DNA of 64,000 bases from CAVPPA01 sp963841325. Lineage in GTDB: Bacteria; Patescibacteriota; Saccharimonadia; Saccharimonadales; UBA4665. A model generated the notes under the pieces. That model did not search any database. It saw only the letters and a program-made list of their open reading frames with translations, and was not told where the DNA came from. Positions 8,183 to 17,050 of the stretch are shown here, in pieces. Numbering within the stretch: the first letter of the stretch is position 1; every line of letters starts with the position of its first letter. Made by a program: the position numbers and the translations under genes. The stretch lies in assembly GCA_963841325.1 (NCBI GenBank), contig CAWJBZ010000004.1, positions 1 to 64,000 of the forward strand. The letters are read 5' to 3'.

Positions 8183-8887
8183 TTATTCTAATCGTTGTTC
8201 TACTGTTGTCTCTAAATCTGACACTCCACAAAACTGCGTACCAGCTGCCCCAATACAGTTTTCAGATGAGCCTTGGGTTGCCCATACGGTATTGCCGGTA
8301 GGCGTTGGGTTAAGGACTGAGTCGTCTCCATAAATGATGCGAAGGTGGATAGTATAAAGGTTGCCTGAATTAGTTACACTAAACGATGCTAAACGCATAT
8401 ATTGATTGAGTAGCTCGCGTGAATTAGCTGGTAATGCTGACGAGTCGTAGGGGAAACTTGACAAACTTGTAGGACAAGTACCGCTACTTTCATTAACTAC
8501 TAAGCCGTGATACCCTTGATCTTGCGAAATTGGTTGATCAATAACTTCTTGTCCTAATTGATAGATATAGGTAGCGTTATCTATACAAAGCCAACCAATG
8601 TTATTAGATCCAGCGTTATTAATTTGGATATTACTGCCAAATTCTATTGATTCACTTATTTCTGACATAATTGCTCGGGTAGTTGATTGGGTCTGGGATC
8701 CTACAATACCTTTATAATAACTATCTGTAATGCTAATTACTCCAACCGCCACAACAAGTAAAATAACCGCAAATACAGCTGATGCAATCATTAATTCCAG
8801 GATAGTAAAGCCTGATTCTGATTTTAATTCATTAATGCTCAACTTCTTGAGATAGCTTGATTTCAGTCGGCGGTTCATGATGAACAT
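8183..8887 (-). CDS. Type IV minor prepilin (PilW/PilJ-like)
   Basis: 234 aa. A prepilin signal ends at Gly26, with the cleavage motif G|FTILELMIASAVF carrying the conserved Glu5 and followed by the hydrophobic N-terminal helix that packs in pilus cores. The remainder is a soluble, beta-rich domain with Cys pairs (WLCIDN, GTCPTS, NCIGAAGTQFCG). It overlaps the preceding prepilin gene by 13 bp; Met4 at 8878 is an alternative start. As a minor pilin it probably primes assembly or sits at the tip with the PilX-like protein. Confidence 0.85.
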   Translation of the reverse strand: MFIMNRRLKSSYLKKLSINELKSESGFTILELMIASAVFAVILLVVAVGVISITDSYYKGIVGSQTQSTTRAIMSEISESIEFGSNIQINNAGSNNIGWLCIDNATYIYQLGQEVIDQPISQDQGYHGLVVNESSGTCPTSLSSFPYDSSALPANSRELLNQYMRLASFSVTNSGNLYTIHLRIIYGDDSVLNPTPTGNTVWATQGSSENCIGAAGTQFCGVSDLETTVEQRLE

Positions 8888-9729
8888 GTCCTGTTACTTT
8901 TTATCTGTAGCTCAGCTAATAATTGACGTCCAGATCCACCAATCGTAATTAGCCCTGATTGATCTGTACCATTACTTACAAAACAGACTTGGACGCCGCT
9001 TGAAGGATCAACCGTATACTGATTAGTATCTAAACTATCATTAATTGTCTTGATGGCATTTGCAGAACTTAATCCAGTACTAGTATTCCCAATAGTCACT
9101 AAGTCGACTTGCTGTGTGCCAGAATTATAATTTCCTGAGGCCGAGTTTAGGTTGCCCAACTCCATCAGAAAACCAACGGCCCCTAAAGAGGTACCAATTG
9201 AGTTAACGGCACTTAATGGATAGGTTGTTAAGCCATATTCGAGCATTCCAGTGGTAGAGGTATATTGGAAATTAACGATTTGTGGGTCAACAGCGGTAAA
9301 GTCAGATGGTACCGGAGGTGTCGCACAGCCAACTAAAGGAGATGGGTTACAGGCGGCAATAGTATATACCATATACTCTTCTGGATCAGTATTATTGACA
9401 TCGAACTGAATAACTTTTCCTAGGAATACACAACCTTGATTGGTTCCTTGTTGATTTGATCCGTTACTGATAATAATAGAGTTGCCGTTACTGGCACATT
9501 GAAAGTCTTGGGTGTTGGGATAAAATCCAGCTGATACTTGATTGATAACCTGTTGGATTTGAGATTGAACATCTTGTATGGCATGCGTAAATTCAGCATC
9601 GTTTTGCCGACCCCCCAATGTTACTGCTATGACCGCAAAAAGCGCAGCAGTAACAGCCAGCACAATCATTGTTTCAAATATAGTAAAACCGGCATCCTTA
9701 TAACCCCTGATGCCGATACCCATGCTCAT
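8875..9729 (-). CDS. Type IV minor prepilin (GspH/FimT-like)
   Basis: 284 aa. Short leader peptide of 14 residues ending in Gly, then FTIFETMIVLAVTAALFAVIAVTLGG with Glu5: a class III prepilin processed by the PilD encoded just upstream. The exposed C-terminal domain is Ser/Thr/Asn-rich with several Cys (FQCASN, QGCVFLG, AACNPSPLVGCATPP). It lies between pilD and the second minor prepilin in the T4P operon. Confidence 0.85.
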   Translation of the reverse strand: MSMGIGIRGYKDAGFTIFETMIVLAVTAALFAVIAVTLGGRQNDAEFTHAIQDVQSQIQQVINQVSAGFYPNTQDFQCASNGNSIIISNGSNQQGTNQGCVFLGKVIQFDVNNTDPEEYMVYTIAACNPSPLVGCATPPVPSDFTAVDPQIVNFQYTSTTGMLEYGLTTYPLSAVNSIGTSLGAVGFLMELGNLNSASGNYNSGTQQVDLVTIGNTSTGLSSANAIKTINDSLDTNQYTVDPSSGVQVCFVSNGTDQSGLITIGGSGRQLLAELQIKSNRTCSS

Positions 9730-9767
9730 GCGCCTAAGTATACCATAAGCACCTTGGGGTCAGCATC

Positions 9768-10643
9768 TTAGTGGAAATAGAACAAGCCGTTATACCAATC
9801 TGTAATATGCCCACCTAATAACACTACAGCAATAGTAGAAAGCAATAATAATGGCCCGAATGGTATTCGTGTAGTTATTTTGGCTTTCCCTTGTATAAGT
9901 AAAGGGGCAGCAATTAATGATCCGGCTACGGAAGCCATGAATAATAACACTACTGAACTAAGTAAGCTACCGGCTATAAGTCCAAGTCCGATAGCTAATT
10001 TCACATCTCCAAAACCAATCCATGCTCCTCGAGAAATTAAATATAACAAATAAAACAACCCGGCTAGAAATATCACTCCCCAAAAAGCGTGAATGATAGT
10101 CAGCCAGCCACCGTTAAACAATGAAGCGTTTGTGATTACTTTAATCAATACAAGTCCAATTAACGGGTACACCAATCGATTGGGTAATAAAAACCAGCGA
10201 AAATCATAAACTCCTAAAGCAACGAAGATAGTTAAAAATATTAGCCAAAATATAAAGTTGAATACGCCCGCAGCATTAAACCCCAAAGACCACCAAGCAT
10301 ATGACACCACAAACAACAAAACTACTAATAGTTCAACTAACGGATACTGCCAGGAAATGGATTGGTTGCAGTATCGACATTTACTGCGTAATAAAACCCA
10401 GCTTATTATTGGTATTAAATCTTTTACCCCCAATTCATGGTGGCATTTCGGGCACATACTTCTTCCCCAGAGAATAGAAAGATTTCGTCTATAGGATAAT
10501 CTTAGGGTACTGGTGCTAGATTTTCTTTTAGATACTGGATGATTACGGCTCTGTGTCAGTAATTGTTCATGCATCCGCCAAACTAGCGCATTAACAAAAC
10601 TTCCTAGACACAACCCTAAAATCACCAGCCCGACCCAAATCAT
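9768..10643 (-). CDS. pilD: Type IV prepilin peptidase
   Basis: 291 aa A24-family aspartic protease of the membrane that cleaves prepilin leaders and may N-methylate the new N-terminus. Visible: N-terminal helix with LCLGSFVNALVWR, the zinc-binding tetracysteine (CPKCHHEL ... CRYCNQSISW), and the two catalytic-Asp motifs YDFRWFLLPN and GFGDVKLA, within about seven or eight membrane helices. An Arg/Ser/Lys-rich insertion precedes the first CxxC. Its substrates are the three prepilins encoded next to it. Confidence 0.93.
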   Translation of the reverse strand: MIWVGLVILGLCLGSFVNALVWRMHEQLLTQSRNHPVSKRKSSTSTLRLSYRRNLSILWGRSMCPKCHHELGVKDLIPIISWVLLRSKCRYCNQSISWQYPLVELLVVLLFVVSYAWWSLGFNAAGVFNFIFWLIFLTIFVALGVYDFRWFLLPNRLVYPLIGLVLIKVITNASLFNGGWLTIIHAFWGVIFLAGLFYLLYLISRGAWIGFGDVKLAIGLGLIAGSLLSSVVLLFMASVAGSLIAAPLLIQGKAKITTRIPFGPLLLLSTIAVVLLGGHITDWYNGLFYFH

Positions 10644-10664
10644 ATGCTTATCTTAACATATGAA

Positions 10665-10685
10665 ATCAGGCCCTTGAGGCCTGAT
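10665..10685 (-). terminator. Hairpin between pilA and pilD
   Basis: A perfect 8 bp stem (ATCAGGCC with GGCCTGAT) and 5 nt loop lies just after the pilA stop. The following sequence is only weakly T-rich, so it is more likely an attenuating or 3'-end-stabilising structure than a strong terminator. Confidence 0.5.
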
Positions 10686-10711
10686 ATCAGTTTTCGGTAT
10701 TATGCTTAAAT

Positions 10712-11245
10712 CTATGAGGAGGTGCACTGCCAGACGTATCCACCACTTGCTTCTATGCCGAACAGGGCTGCATATTGCCTGGTACTACCCGAGGGACCCA
10801 TAGCGGTAGCACTAGTGCAAGTACCGCCAGTATCAATAATCAATTCGTCAGCTGCATTGGCTTGTGCTGGTGGAGCAGTATATGTCTTATAGATTGTCAC
10901 CATACCTACAGCTGGTGCGGCACTGACACCACCTGTGTAATAACCCAGCTTAACTACAGATTGGGCGTCCGTACCTGTACATCCAGCAATATTGCAAAGC
11001 GTTAGATTTGGTGTAGCCCATATGGCATTAGTAGGTAGCGCCCCGCCGTTGTTGTCCGAGTATTCAGAAAAGCCTGCCAGTACGGACGCGGCATCATTTT
11101 TACGAGATGTGTTCCTCGAACTTCGCTGTAATGCTGGTACGGCCAGAAATACAATTAACATTATTAAGCCAGCAATGGCTAGAACAATCATGATTTCTAT
11201 AATGGTGAAGCCGCTGGTTTTCTGTTTTTTAGTGTTATGTAGCAT
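10712..11245 (-). CDS. pilA: Major type IV pilin
   Basis: 177 aa. Leader of 12 residues, cleavage at G|FTIIEIMIVLAIAGLIMLIVFLAVPALQ, with Glu5 and the classic long N-terminal helix. The globular part ends in a Cys-containing loop (GGTCTSATA ... YVWQCTSS), a likely D-region disulfide. The gene has a strong SD (AAGGGGG, 6 nt before ATG), a longer gap on each side than its neighbours, and a downstream hairpin, all consistent with higher expression than the rest of the operon. I call it the major pilin for those reasons. Confidence 0.85.
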   Translation of the reverse strand: MLHNTKKQKTSGFTIIEIMIVLAIAGLIMLIVFLAVPALQRSSRNTSRKNDAASVLAGFSEYSDNNGGALPTNAIWATPNLTLCNIAGCTGTDAQSVVKLGYYTGGVSAAPAVGMVTIYKTYTAPPAQANAADELIIDTGGTCTSATAMGPSGSTRQYAALFGIEASGGYVWQCTSS

Positions 11246-11332
11246 TACAAATGCCCCCTTAGAATGCTTTAATGCTTATGCTTGAATCTTAACTATACTT
11301 TTGTTAAAAATCAAGTCTTTTCTGTTTAGATT

Positions 11333-12553
11333 CTATACGACGCTATTAATATTACTCGCTAAATTATAAATCGGTAGTAGTACAGCGGCCACAATAGCAA
11401 ACGCCACGATACCCATCAAAATCATCATGGCCGGTTCAATTATGGTCTGAATAGCTTTTATTTCATTGTCTAGCTCTTTTTCATAATATTCAGCTGCTTT
11501 CCCAAGCATTTGCTCCATTGAACCCGATTCTTCACCGATCCGTAACATATTTGGTACCAATTCTAAAAAGTTAGGATCATTTTCCAAAGACTGACCGAGA
11601 GATTTACCGGCTTTAACCTTTTCAATTGCTTTGTTGATAGAACCTTCGATTGGAACATTGTCAACCGCTCTAGCGGTAATGATAAGCATTTGGATAAGCG
11701 GAACACCACTAGCTACCAGCGTAGTTCCTGTTCGACAAAACCTGGCCATATATAATTTCATATAAAGTGGACCGATCGGCCAGATATGCATTTTGATTCC
11801 GTCCAGAACGGTCTTTCCTCCCAAAGTCTGAGCCCACCTGCTCGTAAACACGACAATGACTATAACTACTACCAATATTACCCACCACCAATGGATCATA
11901 ATATTTGAAACATCCAGTAATATCTGGGTGATAAGAGGCAGAGAAAGATTACCAGTTTCGCTGTAGAGATTTTTAACCTGTGGAAGAACTTTTATCAACA
12001 TAAAAACTACTACGGCACACATTACCAATAGCACTATGACCGGATAAATCATTGCCCCACGGACTTTACTTAGGATATCGGCGTCTTTTTCCTGCTGATC
12101 GGCTAGCCGTTCCAAAGATTTATCGAGAGTTCCAGATGTTTCGCCGGCAGCAATTAGACTTATATAAACTTGATTAAATACTCCTGGATAATTACTCATG
12201 GCTTTGGCTAGCGTTGAGCCCGCTTCTACATCTGTAATAATATTTCCAATAATGACTCTAAGTGGCTTGCTTTCGGTCTGGTTATTTACATTACGTAAGC
12301 TTTGGATGAGTGGTAAACCAGCATTAAGTAAAGTTGACAGCTGACGAGAAAATAATACTCTGTCTTTGGATTTGATACGATTCAGCTTGCCAAGGATATT
12401 AAATGTTCCACCTTTGCTAATCCTAATGTCTATTGGCACAAGCCCTTGAGTACGAATAAGCTTGGCGGCAGATTGTTCACTGTCAGCCTGAACGGTCGAT
12501 TTGATATGTTGACCACTTATTGAGTTCCGGGCAGTATAATTGTAAGTTAACAT
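11333..12553 (-). CDS. pilC: Type IV pilus inner-membrane platform protein
   Basis: 406 aa GspF/PilC family. Two T2SSF repeats: residues ~70-190 (LFSRQLSTLLNAGLPLIQSL) and ~270-395 (FCRTGTTLVASGVPLIQML), each ending in membrane helices; a third helix pair lies near 215-240 and at the C-terminus (MMILMGIVAFAIVAAVLLPIYNL). It transmits ATPase motion to the growing pilus. It starts 8 bp after pilT, with an SD (GAGGAGT) inside the pilT end. Confidence 0.95.
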   Translation of the reverse strand: MLTYNYTARNSISGQHIKSTVQADSEQSAAKLIRTQGLVPIDIRISKGGTFNILGKLNRIKSKDRVLFSRQLSTLLNAGLPLIQSLRNVNNQTESKPLRVIIGNIITDVEAGSTLAKAMSNYPGVFNQVYISLIAAGETSGTLDKSLERLADQQEKDADILSKVRGAMIYPVIVLLVMCAVVVFMLIKVLPQVKNLYSETGNLSLPLITQILLDVSNIMIHWWWVILVVVIVIVVFTSRWAQTLGGKTVLDGIKMHIWPIGPLYMKLYMARFCRTGTTLVASGVPLIQMLIITARAVDNVPIEGSINKAIEKVKAGKSLGQSLENDPNFLELVPNMLRIGEESGSMEQMLGKAAEYYEKELDNEIKAIQTIIEPAMMILMGIVAFAIVAAVLLPIYNLASNINSVV

Positions 12554-12561
12554 TTAGTTCA

Positions 12562-13629
12562 TTAACTCCTCATTAGTCTATCTAACTCATCCAGATCAAC
12601 AGCAAAGTTTCGAGCTTCATCATAGGTAACAGTGCCTTCATGTATCAGTTTAGCTAAAGTCTTATCCATGCTCTGCATGCCATATTCTGCTCCGGTCTGA
12701 ATCACTGCATCAAGCTGGTGTGTTTTGCCTTCACGAATAATATTGCGCACCGCTGGTGTCACCACCAAAATCTCAGCGGCAGCAATGCGACCACCACCAA
12801 TAGCCGGTAATAAGCGCTGGGAACAGATAGCCATTAGAATATTAGATAATTGGGCTCGTATTTGTGGTTGTTGATGCGGCGGGAAGACATCAATCATCCG
12901 GTCAATGCTTTGGGCAGCACTGTTAGTGTGTAGTGTAGCAAATACCAGATGACCGGTTTCAGCTATAGTAATAGCGCTGGCAATAGTTTCCAAGTCACGC
13001 ATTTCCCCAATCAAGACTACATCTGGGTCTTCCCGCAGTGCTGATCTCAGGGCAGCACTGAATGAATAGGTATCATAGTGAACCTCTCGCTGGACAATAA
13101 CTGATTTATTGGATTTATGGGTATATTCAATCGGGTCTTCAATAGTAATAACATGAGCTGCTCTTTCCATATTTATTTTATGAATTAGGGAAGCTAAGCT
13201 GGTCGATTTACCCGAGCCGGTTGGGCCAGTAATTAGTACCAACCCCCGAGGATAATCGGCAAATTTTTCGACAACAGGGGGTAATCCTAGTTGCTCAATA
13301 GATAATATTTCATTAGGAATTAGCCTTAATGCTGCTGCTAGGTTACCGCGTTCATGAAAAGCATTGACCCGAAAACGACCCATGTCTCCAAAGGCAAAAC
13401 TAAAGTCAAACTCTTTGTCTTTTAGAAGTATTTGTTTCTGATCTTCATCAAGAATAGCAAAAATTAGTGCTTCTACTGCCTCATCATTCAACGGATCCGC
13501 ACCGCTAATTGGTACTAAAGAGCCATCAATCCTCAGTATGGGTGGTAAACCAACTTGTAAATGAAGATCTGATGCTTTTTTCTTAACAACTTCTTCTAGT
13601 AATACTTCTATTCGCGGTTGACCTTGCAT
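12562..13629 (-). CDS. pilT: Pilus retraction ATPase
   Basis: 355 aa. N-terminal PAS-like domain (KKASDLHLQVGLPPILRIDG), then a RecA-like core: Walker A GPTGSGKSTSL near residue 135, Asp box, Walker B LIGEMRDLETI and His box GHLVFATLHTNSA. The C-terminal region (AAEILVVTPAVRNIIREGKTHQ) resembles the PilT AIRNLIRE motif region required for retraction. Its presence beside pilB means pili can retract, allowing twitching or DNA/host pulling. SD AAGGGTGG precedes the ATG. Confidence 0.95.
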   Translation of the reverse strand: MQGQPRIEVLLEEVVKKKASDLHLQVGLPPILRIDGSLVPISGADPLNDEAVEALIFAILDEDQKQILLKDKEFDFSFAFGDMGRFRVNAFHERGNLAAALRLIPNEILSIEQLGLPPVVEKFADYPRGLVLITGPTGSGKSTSLASLIHKINMERAAHVITIEDPIEYTHKSNKSVIVQREVHYDTYSFSAALRSALREDPDVVLIGEMRDLETIASAITIAETGHLVFATLHTNSAAQSIDRMIDVFPPHQQPQIRAQLSNILMAICSQRLLPAIGGGRIAAAEILVVTPAVRNIIREGKTHQLDAVIQTGAEYGMQSMDKTLAKLIHEGTVTYDEARNFAVDLDELDRLMRS

Positions 13630-13650
13630 ATTTATTCCACCCTTCTTTGC

Positions 13651-15453
13651 CTATGTTATATCTGCAGCTGCAACTCGATTAACCTCATTCAGAGTTGTTA
13701 TCCCGGTTAAAGCTTTCAAATAGCCGTCTTGGCGCATTGTTATCATTCCTTGTAATTGTGCGCTTTTTTGAATTTCACTACTAGTCGCACGCTGTAAAAT
13801 AAGTTTTTGTATAGCCTCAGTTACCTCAAATACTTCATATATTCCCGTACGACCATTGTAACCTCCGGGAGTACGAGGGCTATCTTTACCCTTAGTTAAA
13901 GTATAAGCATTTTGGGTAACTAGTGGCAAGTTATCATAGCCAAGATCCCTACTTACTCCCTGACGTTTTGATTCATCAGCCGGTAATAGATTACTGAGTG
14001 TACTGTGAATAGACTCGGTTTCTACTGAAGTAGACTGATATTGTTCTTCATCTTCGCCAATATGTCGTACTAACCGTTGGCCAATAACTATTTTAACTGT
14101 CGAGGCAATTAAAAACGGCTCGACACCCATATCTAGTAATCTAGGAAGGATACCCGCAGCTGAGGTGGTGTGAAGTGTAGAAAAGACTAAGTGCCCCGTT
14201 AAGGCTGATTGGACTGCTAATTCAGCAGTTTCTTTATCCCGAATCTCACCAACCATAATAACGTCTGGATCCTGGCGTAAGATAGATCGCAAACCTGTAG
14301 CAAAAGTTAATCCGACGTCAGGATTAATTTGTATTTGGTTAACACCTGACATTTTATATTCAACAGGATCTTCAAGGGTTACAATATTAATTGCATCGCT
14401 TTTAATCTCTTGAATTAGAGCATACAGGCTGGTAGATTTTCCAGAGCCTGTGGGACCCGAATTTAAAATCATACCATTACTTTGCTTTAATCCCTCACGG
14501 ATAAGCCGTAAAGCCCGTCCTGTATAACCAAGATCTTCCAGTTTCAAGCTGGTAGTAGTTTTATCCAACAGACGAATTACTACCTGCTCCCCCCATACAA
14601 CTGGAGAGATTGCAATACGAAGATCAATATCCTTAGCAGCAATCCGGACTGAAAATTCACCATCTTGGGGGATGCGATGTTCGTCAATTTTTAGGTTGGA
14701 TAAAATTTTTATTCGACTTATAAGAGGTGGTTCAGAACTCTTAGGCAGTTGCATAATTTCCCGCAGAATGCCGTCGATTCGGCAGCGGATTTTTAAGGTA
14801 TCTTCAAGTGGTTCAATATGGATATCAGAAGCTTTGTTCCTGGCCGCAAATTCTAAAATTGCCGACAACGCTTTGCTAATTGGTGAGTCTTGGACAAGGG
14901 TTGTAATACTTTTATCACCCAAAACTTCATGACTAGTTTTATTATTTGTTTGAGCCTGCTGTTCTGCGGCAAAATCTTTTTCAAATTGACCAGCAACTGT
15001 TCCAGATATATGCGTTTGGTATTGCTGCAGAATATTACGAATCCCCTCTTCACTGGCTGCATAAACTTTTAAAGGCTTACCAATTTTGTTACTCAAAAAG
15101 TCTACTGCTTGGACATTATCGGCATCAAGCATAGCCACTACTACTCGATGTTGCATTTCGCCAAGTGGTACTGCCATATAACGTTCAGCAATATCTTTTG
15201 GCAGTAAATCTAGAATCTTCGGGCCAACTGAGATCTTACTTAAATTAACGTAAGGAACTCTGGTAGCTTTTGCGATAGCTTTAGTAAGTTGCTCATTAGA
15301 CACCAGTTTTCTACTAACGAGCGTTCCAAAGACCGATCCTCCATCTTTAGGGACTGTTTCTTTAACGGATTTAAGCTGCGCAGTAGTAATAATACCATTA
15401 TGAATAAGGTCGTTTTCAACTTGTTGCTGGGTAGCTACAGACAGGACGCTCAT
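13651..15453 (-). CDS. pilB: Pilus extension ATPase lacking the tetracysteine zinc motif
   Basis: 600 aa. MshEN/GspE-like N-terminal domains (1-165), then the ATPase core: Walker A GPTGSGKSTSL, Walker B VGEIRDKETAE, His box LVFSTLHTTSAAGILPRL. Most PilB/GspE proteins carry a zinc tetracysteine after 'GQRLVRRL'; here that place reads GQRLVRHIGEDEEQY, and the second CxxC place reads SPRTPGGYNGRTGIYE, with no Cys at either, and about 60 Ser/Glu-rich residues between. It powers pilin polymerisation on PilC. It lies between a small membrane-protein gene and pilT. Confidence 0.94.
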   Translation of the reverse strand: MSVLSVATQQQVENDLIHNGIITTAQLKSVKETVPKDGGSVFGTLVSRKLVSNEQLTKAIAKATRVPYVNLSKISVGPKILDLLPKDIAERYMAVPLGEMQHRVVVAMLDADNVQAVDFLSNKIGKPLKVYAASEEGIRNILQQYQTHISGTVAGQFEKDFAAEQQAQTNNKTSHEVLGDKSITTLVQDSPISKALSAILEFAARNKASDIHIEPLEDTLKIRCRIDGILREIMQLPKSSEPPLISRIKILSNLKIDEHRIPQDGEFSVRIAAKDIDLRIAISPVVWGEQVVIRLLDKTTTSLKLEDLGYTGRALRLIREGLKQSNGMILNSGPTGSGKSTSLYALIQEIKSDAINIVTLEDPVEYKMSGVNQIQINPDVGLTFATGLRSILRQDPDVIMVGEIRDKETAELAVQSALTGHLVFSTLHTTSAAGILPRLLDMGVEPFLIASTVKIVIGQRLVRHIGEDEEQYQSTSVETESIHSTLSNLLPADESKRQGVSRDLGYDNLPLVTQNAYTLTKGKDSPRTPGGYNGRTGIYEVFEVTEAIQKLILQRATSSEIQKSAQLQGMITMRQDGYLKALTGITTLNEVNRVAAADIT

Positions 15454-15467
15454 TGTTTTAGCTCCCG

Positions 15468-15719
15468 TTATTGCCCAGATCCGTTGAATGGATTGGTATT
15501 GTTACTATTTTGTACCTCTATTAATTGTGTTGGATCAATTGATTGATTATTAAAAAATTGGGGATTGGGTGTTGAAAACTGCGTGGAGATTTTATCAATC
15601 ACAGCCACTCTTTGTTGACGGTTTTGGGGAGTAGCGAATATGAAGTGCGATGCCGTAAAGGCCACAATCGCACTAATTGCGGCAATAAAAATAATAAGGG
15701 CGATGTCTTTTTGTTTCAT
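15468..15719 (-). CDS. Small membrane protein of the pilus operon (PilP position)
   Basis: 83 aa: one N-terminal membrane helix (IALIIFIAAISAIVAFTASHFIF) followed by a polar, Asn/Gln/Ser-rich, probably flexible extracytoplasmic tail of about 50 residues. It overlaps pilO by 4 bp (ATGA) and precedes pilB, occupying the place where other T4P operons have pilP. No sequence similarity to PilP is evident, so I only assign it to the MNO alignment module by position. Confidence 0.7.
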   Translation of the reverse strand: MKQKDIALIIFIAAISAIVAFTASHFIFATPQNRQQRVAVIDKISTQFSTPNPQFFNNQSIDPTQLIEVQNSNNTNPFNGSGQ

Positions 15720-16384
15720 TGAATTACCTCTGTACTAGTATTAAGATTTGTAGCTGGTTGCCAATAGGTTTGAGCGGCAATCGTTAGAGTTAATTGGTCT
15801 TGGTCACCTGAAAGACCTATGGTTTGAATTTGAAATGGGCGGATAGAATGTTCAAAAGCATTTATAACATTTTGTATAGAAGTATAATTTCCCGTCACGG
15901 TAACTTGAAACGGCATTGGTTGAGGAGTTGGGTTTGGACTAGATTGGTCAGTTTGGCTGGCTGATTCGTCAGTACCACTAATACTCTCAATCTGTACACC
16001 TTGATTTGTAAGAATGTTTTCCAAACTGGTAGCCATTGCAGGGTAATCGTAGGCACTAGGTAAGGCATCAAGAATTATCTTGACATTACTGCCATCCTGA
16101 GGACCAGCGCCATTTGGATTCCCACCGATAATATTAGAGGGGGTATCAACAAAGGCATTATAGGTAGTTTCCAGACTTTTTGCGGCTCGGAGATCAATCT
16201 TAAGCTGATTTAGGGCATGGTTATCGGCTGTAATTACACGGTTCTGGTAGACTAATTGATTAATTAGTGAGGAACCGGCAACTATGCAAAATACTATTAT
16301 AAAACAAGCTCCTGAGGTTACGGCTACAATCGTAGAATTAGATTTTTCTATTAGACCACGTTTGACTGAAGGTACACCAGCCAT
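15716..16384 (-). CDS. pilO: PilO-like pilus alignment protein
   Basis: 222 aa. One membrane helix near residues 22-45 (CFIIVFCIVAGSSLINQLV), a coiled-coil-prone segment (VITADNHALNQLKIDLRAAKSLETTYNAF) and a C-terminal ferredoxin-like domain that includes MPFQVTVTGNYTSIQNVINAFE, which matches PilO logic. A Ser/Gln/Pro-rich insertion lies around residue 150. It partners PilN to connect PilM with the envelope part of the pilus. 3 bp gap after pilN. Confidence 0.8.
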   Translation of the reverse strand: MAGVPSVKRGLIEKSNSTIVAVTSGACFIIVFCIVAGSSLINQLVYQNRVITADNHALNQLKIDLRAAKSLETTYNAFVDTPSNIIGGNPNGAGPQDGSNVKIILDALPSAYDYPAMATSLENILTNQGVQIESISGTDESASQTDQSSPNPTPQPMPFQVTVTGNYTSIQNVINAFEHSIRPFQIQTIGLSGDQDQLTLTIAAQTYWQPATNLNTSTEVIQ

Positions 16385-16387
16385 AGC

Positions 16388-17050
16388 TTAGTCACCCTTC
16401 TTGAAAATTATTGACGGTTGTTGAGCAGATGTCTGAGGTGAACTGCCGCCAACGCTTATGGTTACATCATGAGCATTATTATAGATTGTGGGGTCAAAGT
16501 TAAGGGTAATGGTATACGATGCTGATGTTGAACTAAGACTAAAACTGGTTAGTATAACTGATGAAAAGGCATTTTGCGAGGCAGATTCGCCATTAATGGT
16601 ATAAGAGGTGTATTTGAGATTATCAACAAAGGTATTGACGACAGCAAGACTGGGAGCATTACCGTTAATCGTCATGATATTCTGGGTAAAATCAATCTGT
16701 AAGTTTGATATGGTTGCCTGAGTTGGGGTTAATAGAGTTAGAAAGCTAAACAGTCGTGAGGCAACAGGGTTTTGGCTATTGAGCGTTGCTAGCGAATTAA
16801 GCTGGCTTTGAAGAGTTAAGATGGTTGTCAAGTTTGGTACATTTTTAAGGGCGGTACTGTTCATTTGAATATTGTTATTTAGATCATTGATGTTCCTTTT
16901 TTGAACAACGTATACTGAAACCGCCAATACAAGACAAACAAAAATTGCAATGGCACTTAGAATAAGAGAACTGCTAATAACTAGTCGTTTAGTGCGTTGG
17001 GTTTTTATGTATACCTGTTTAATGTCTGGTAATAAATTAAATTGGATCAT
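16388..17050 (-). CDS. pilN: PilN-like pilus alignment protein
   Basis: 220 aa. The N-terminus MIQFNLLPDIKQVYIK is the conserved PilM-binding peptide (usual form 'INLLP'). One membrane helix at ~22-48, a short coiled coil (NINDLNNNIQMNS) and a periplasmic-type ferredoxin-like domain with a polar C-tail. Start overlaps the pilM stop (ATGA), typical of pilMNO translational coupling. Confidence 0.85.
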   Translation of the reverse strand: MIQFNLLPDIKQVYIKTQRTKRLVISSSLILSAIAIFVCLVLAVSVYVVQKRNINDLNNNIQMNSTALKNVPNLTTILTLQSQLNSLATLNSQNPVASRLFSFLTLLTPTQATISNLQIDFTQNIMTINGNAPSLAVVNTFVDNLKYTSYTINGESASQNAFSSVILTSFSLSSTSASYTITLNFDPTIYNNAHDVTISVGGSSPQTSAQQPSIIFKKGD

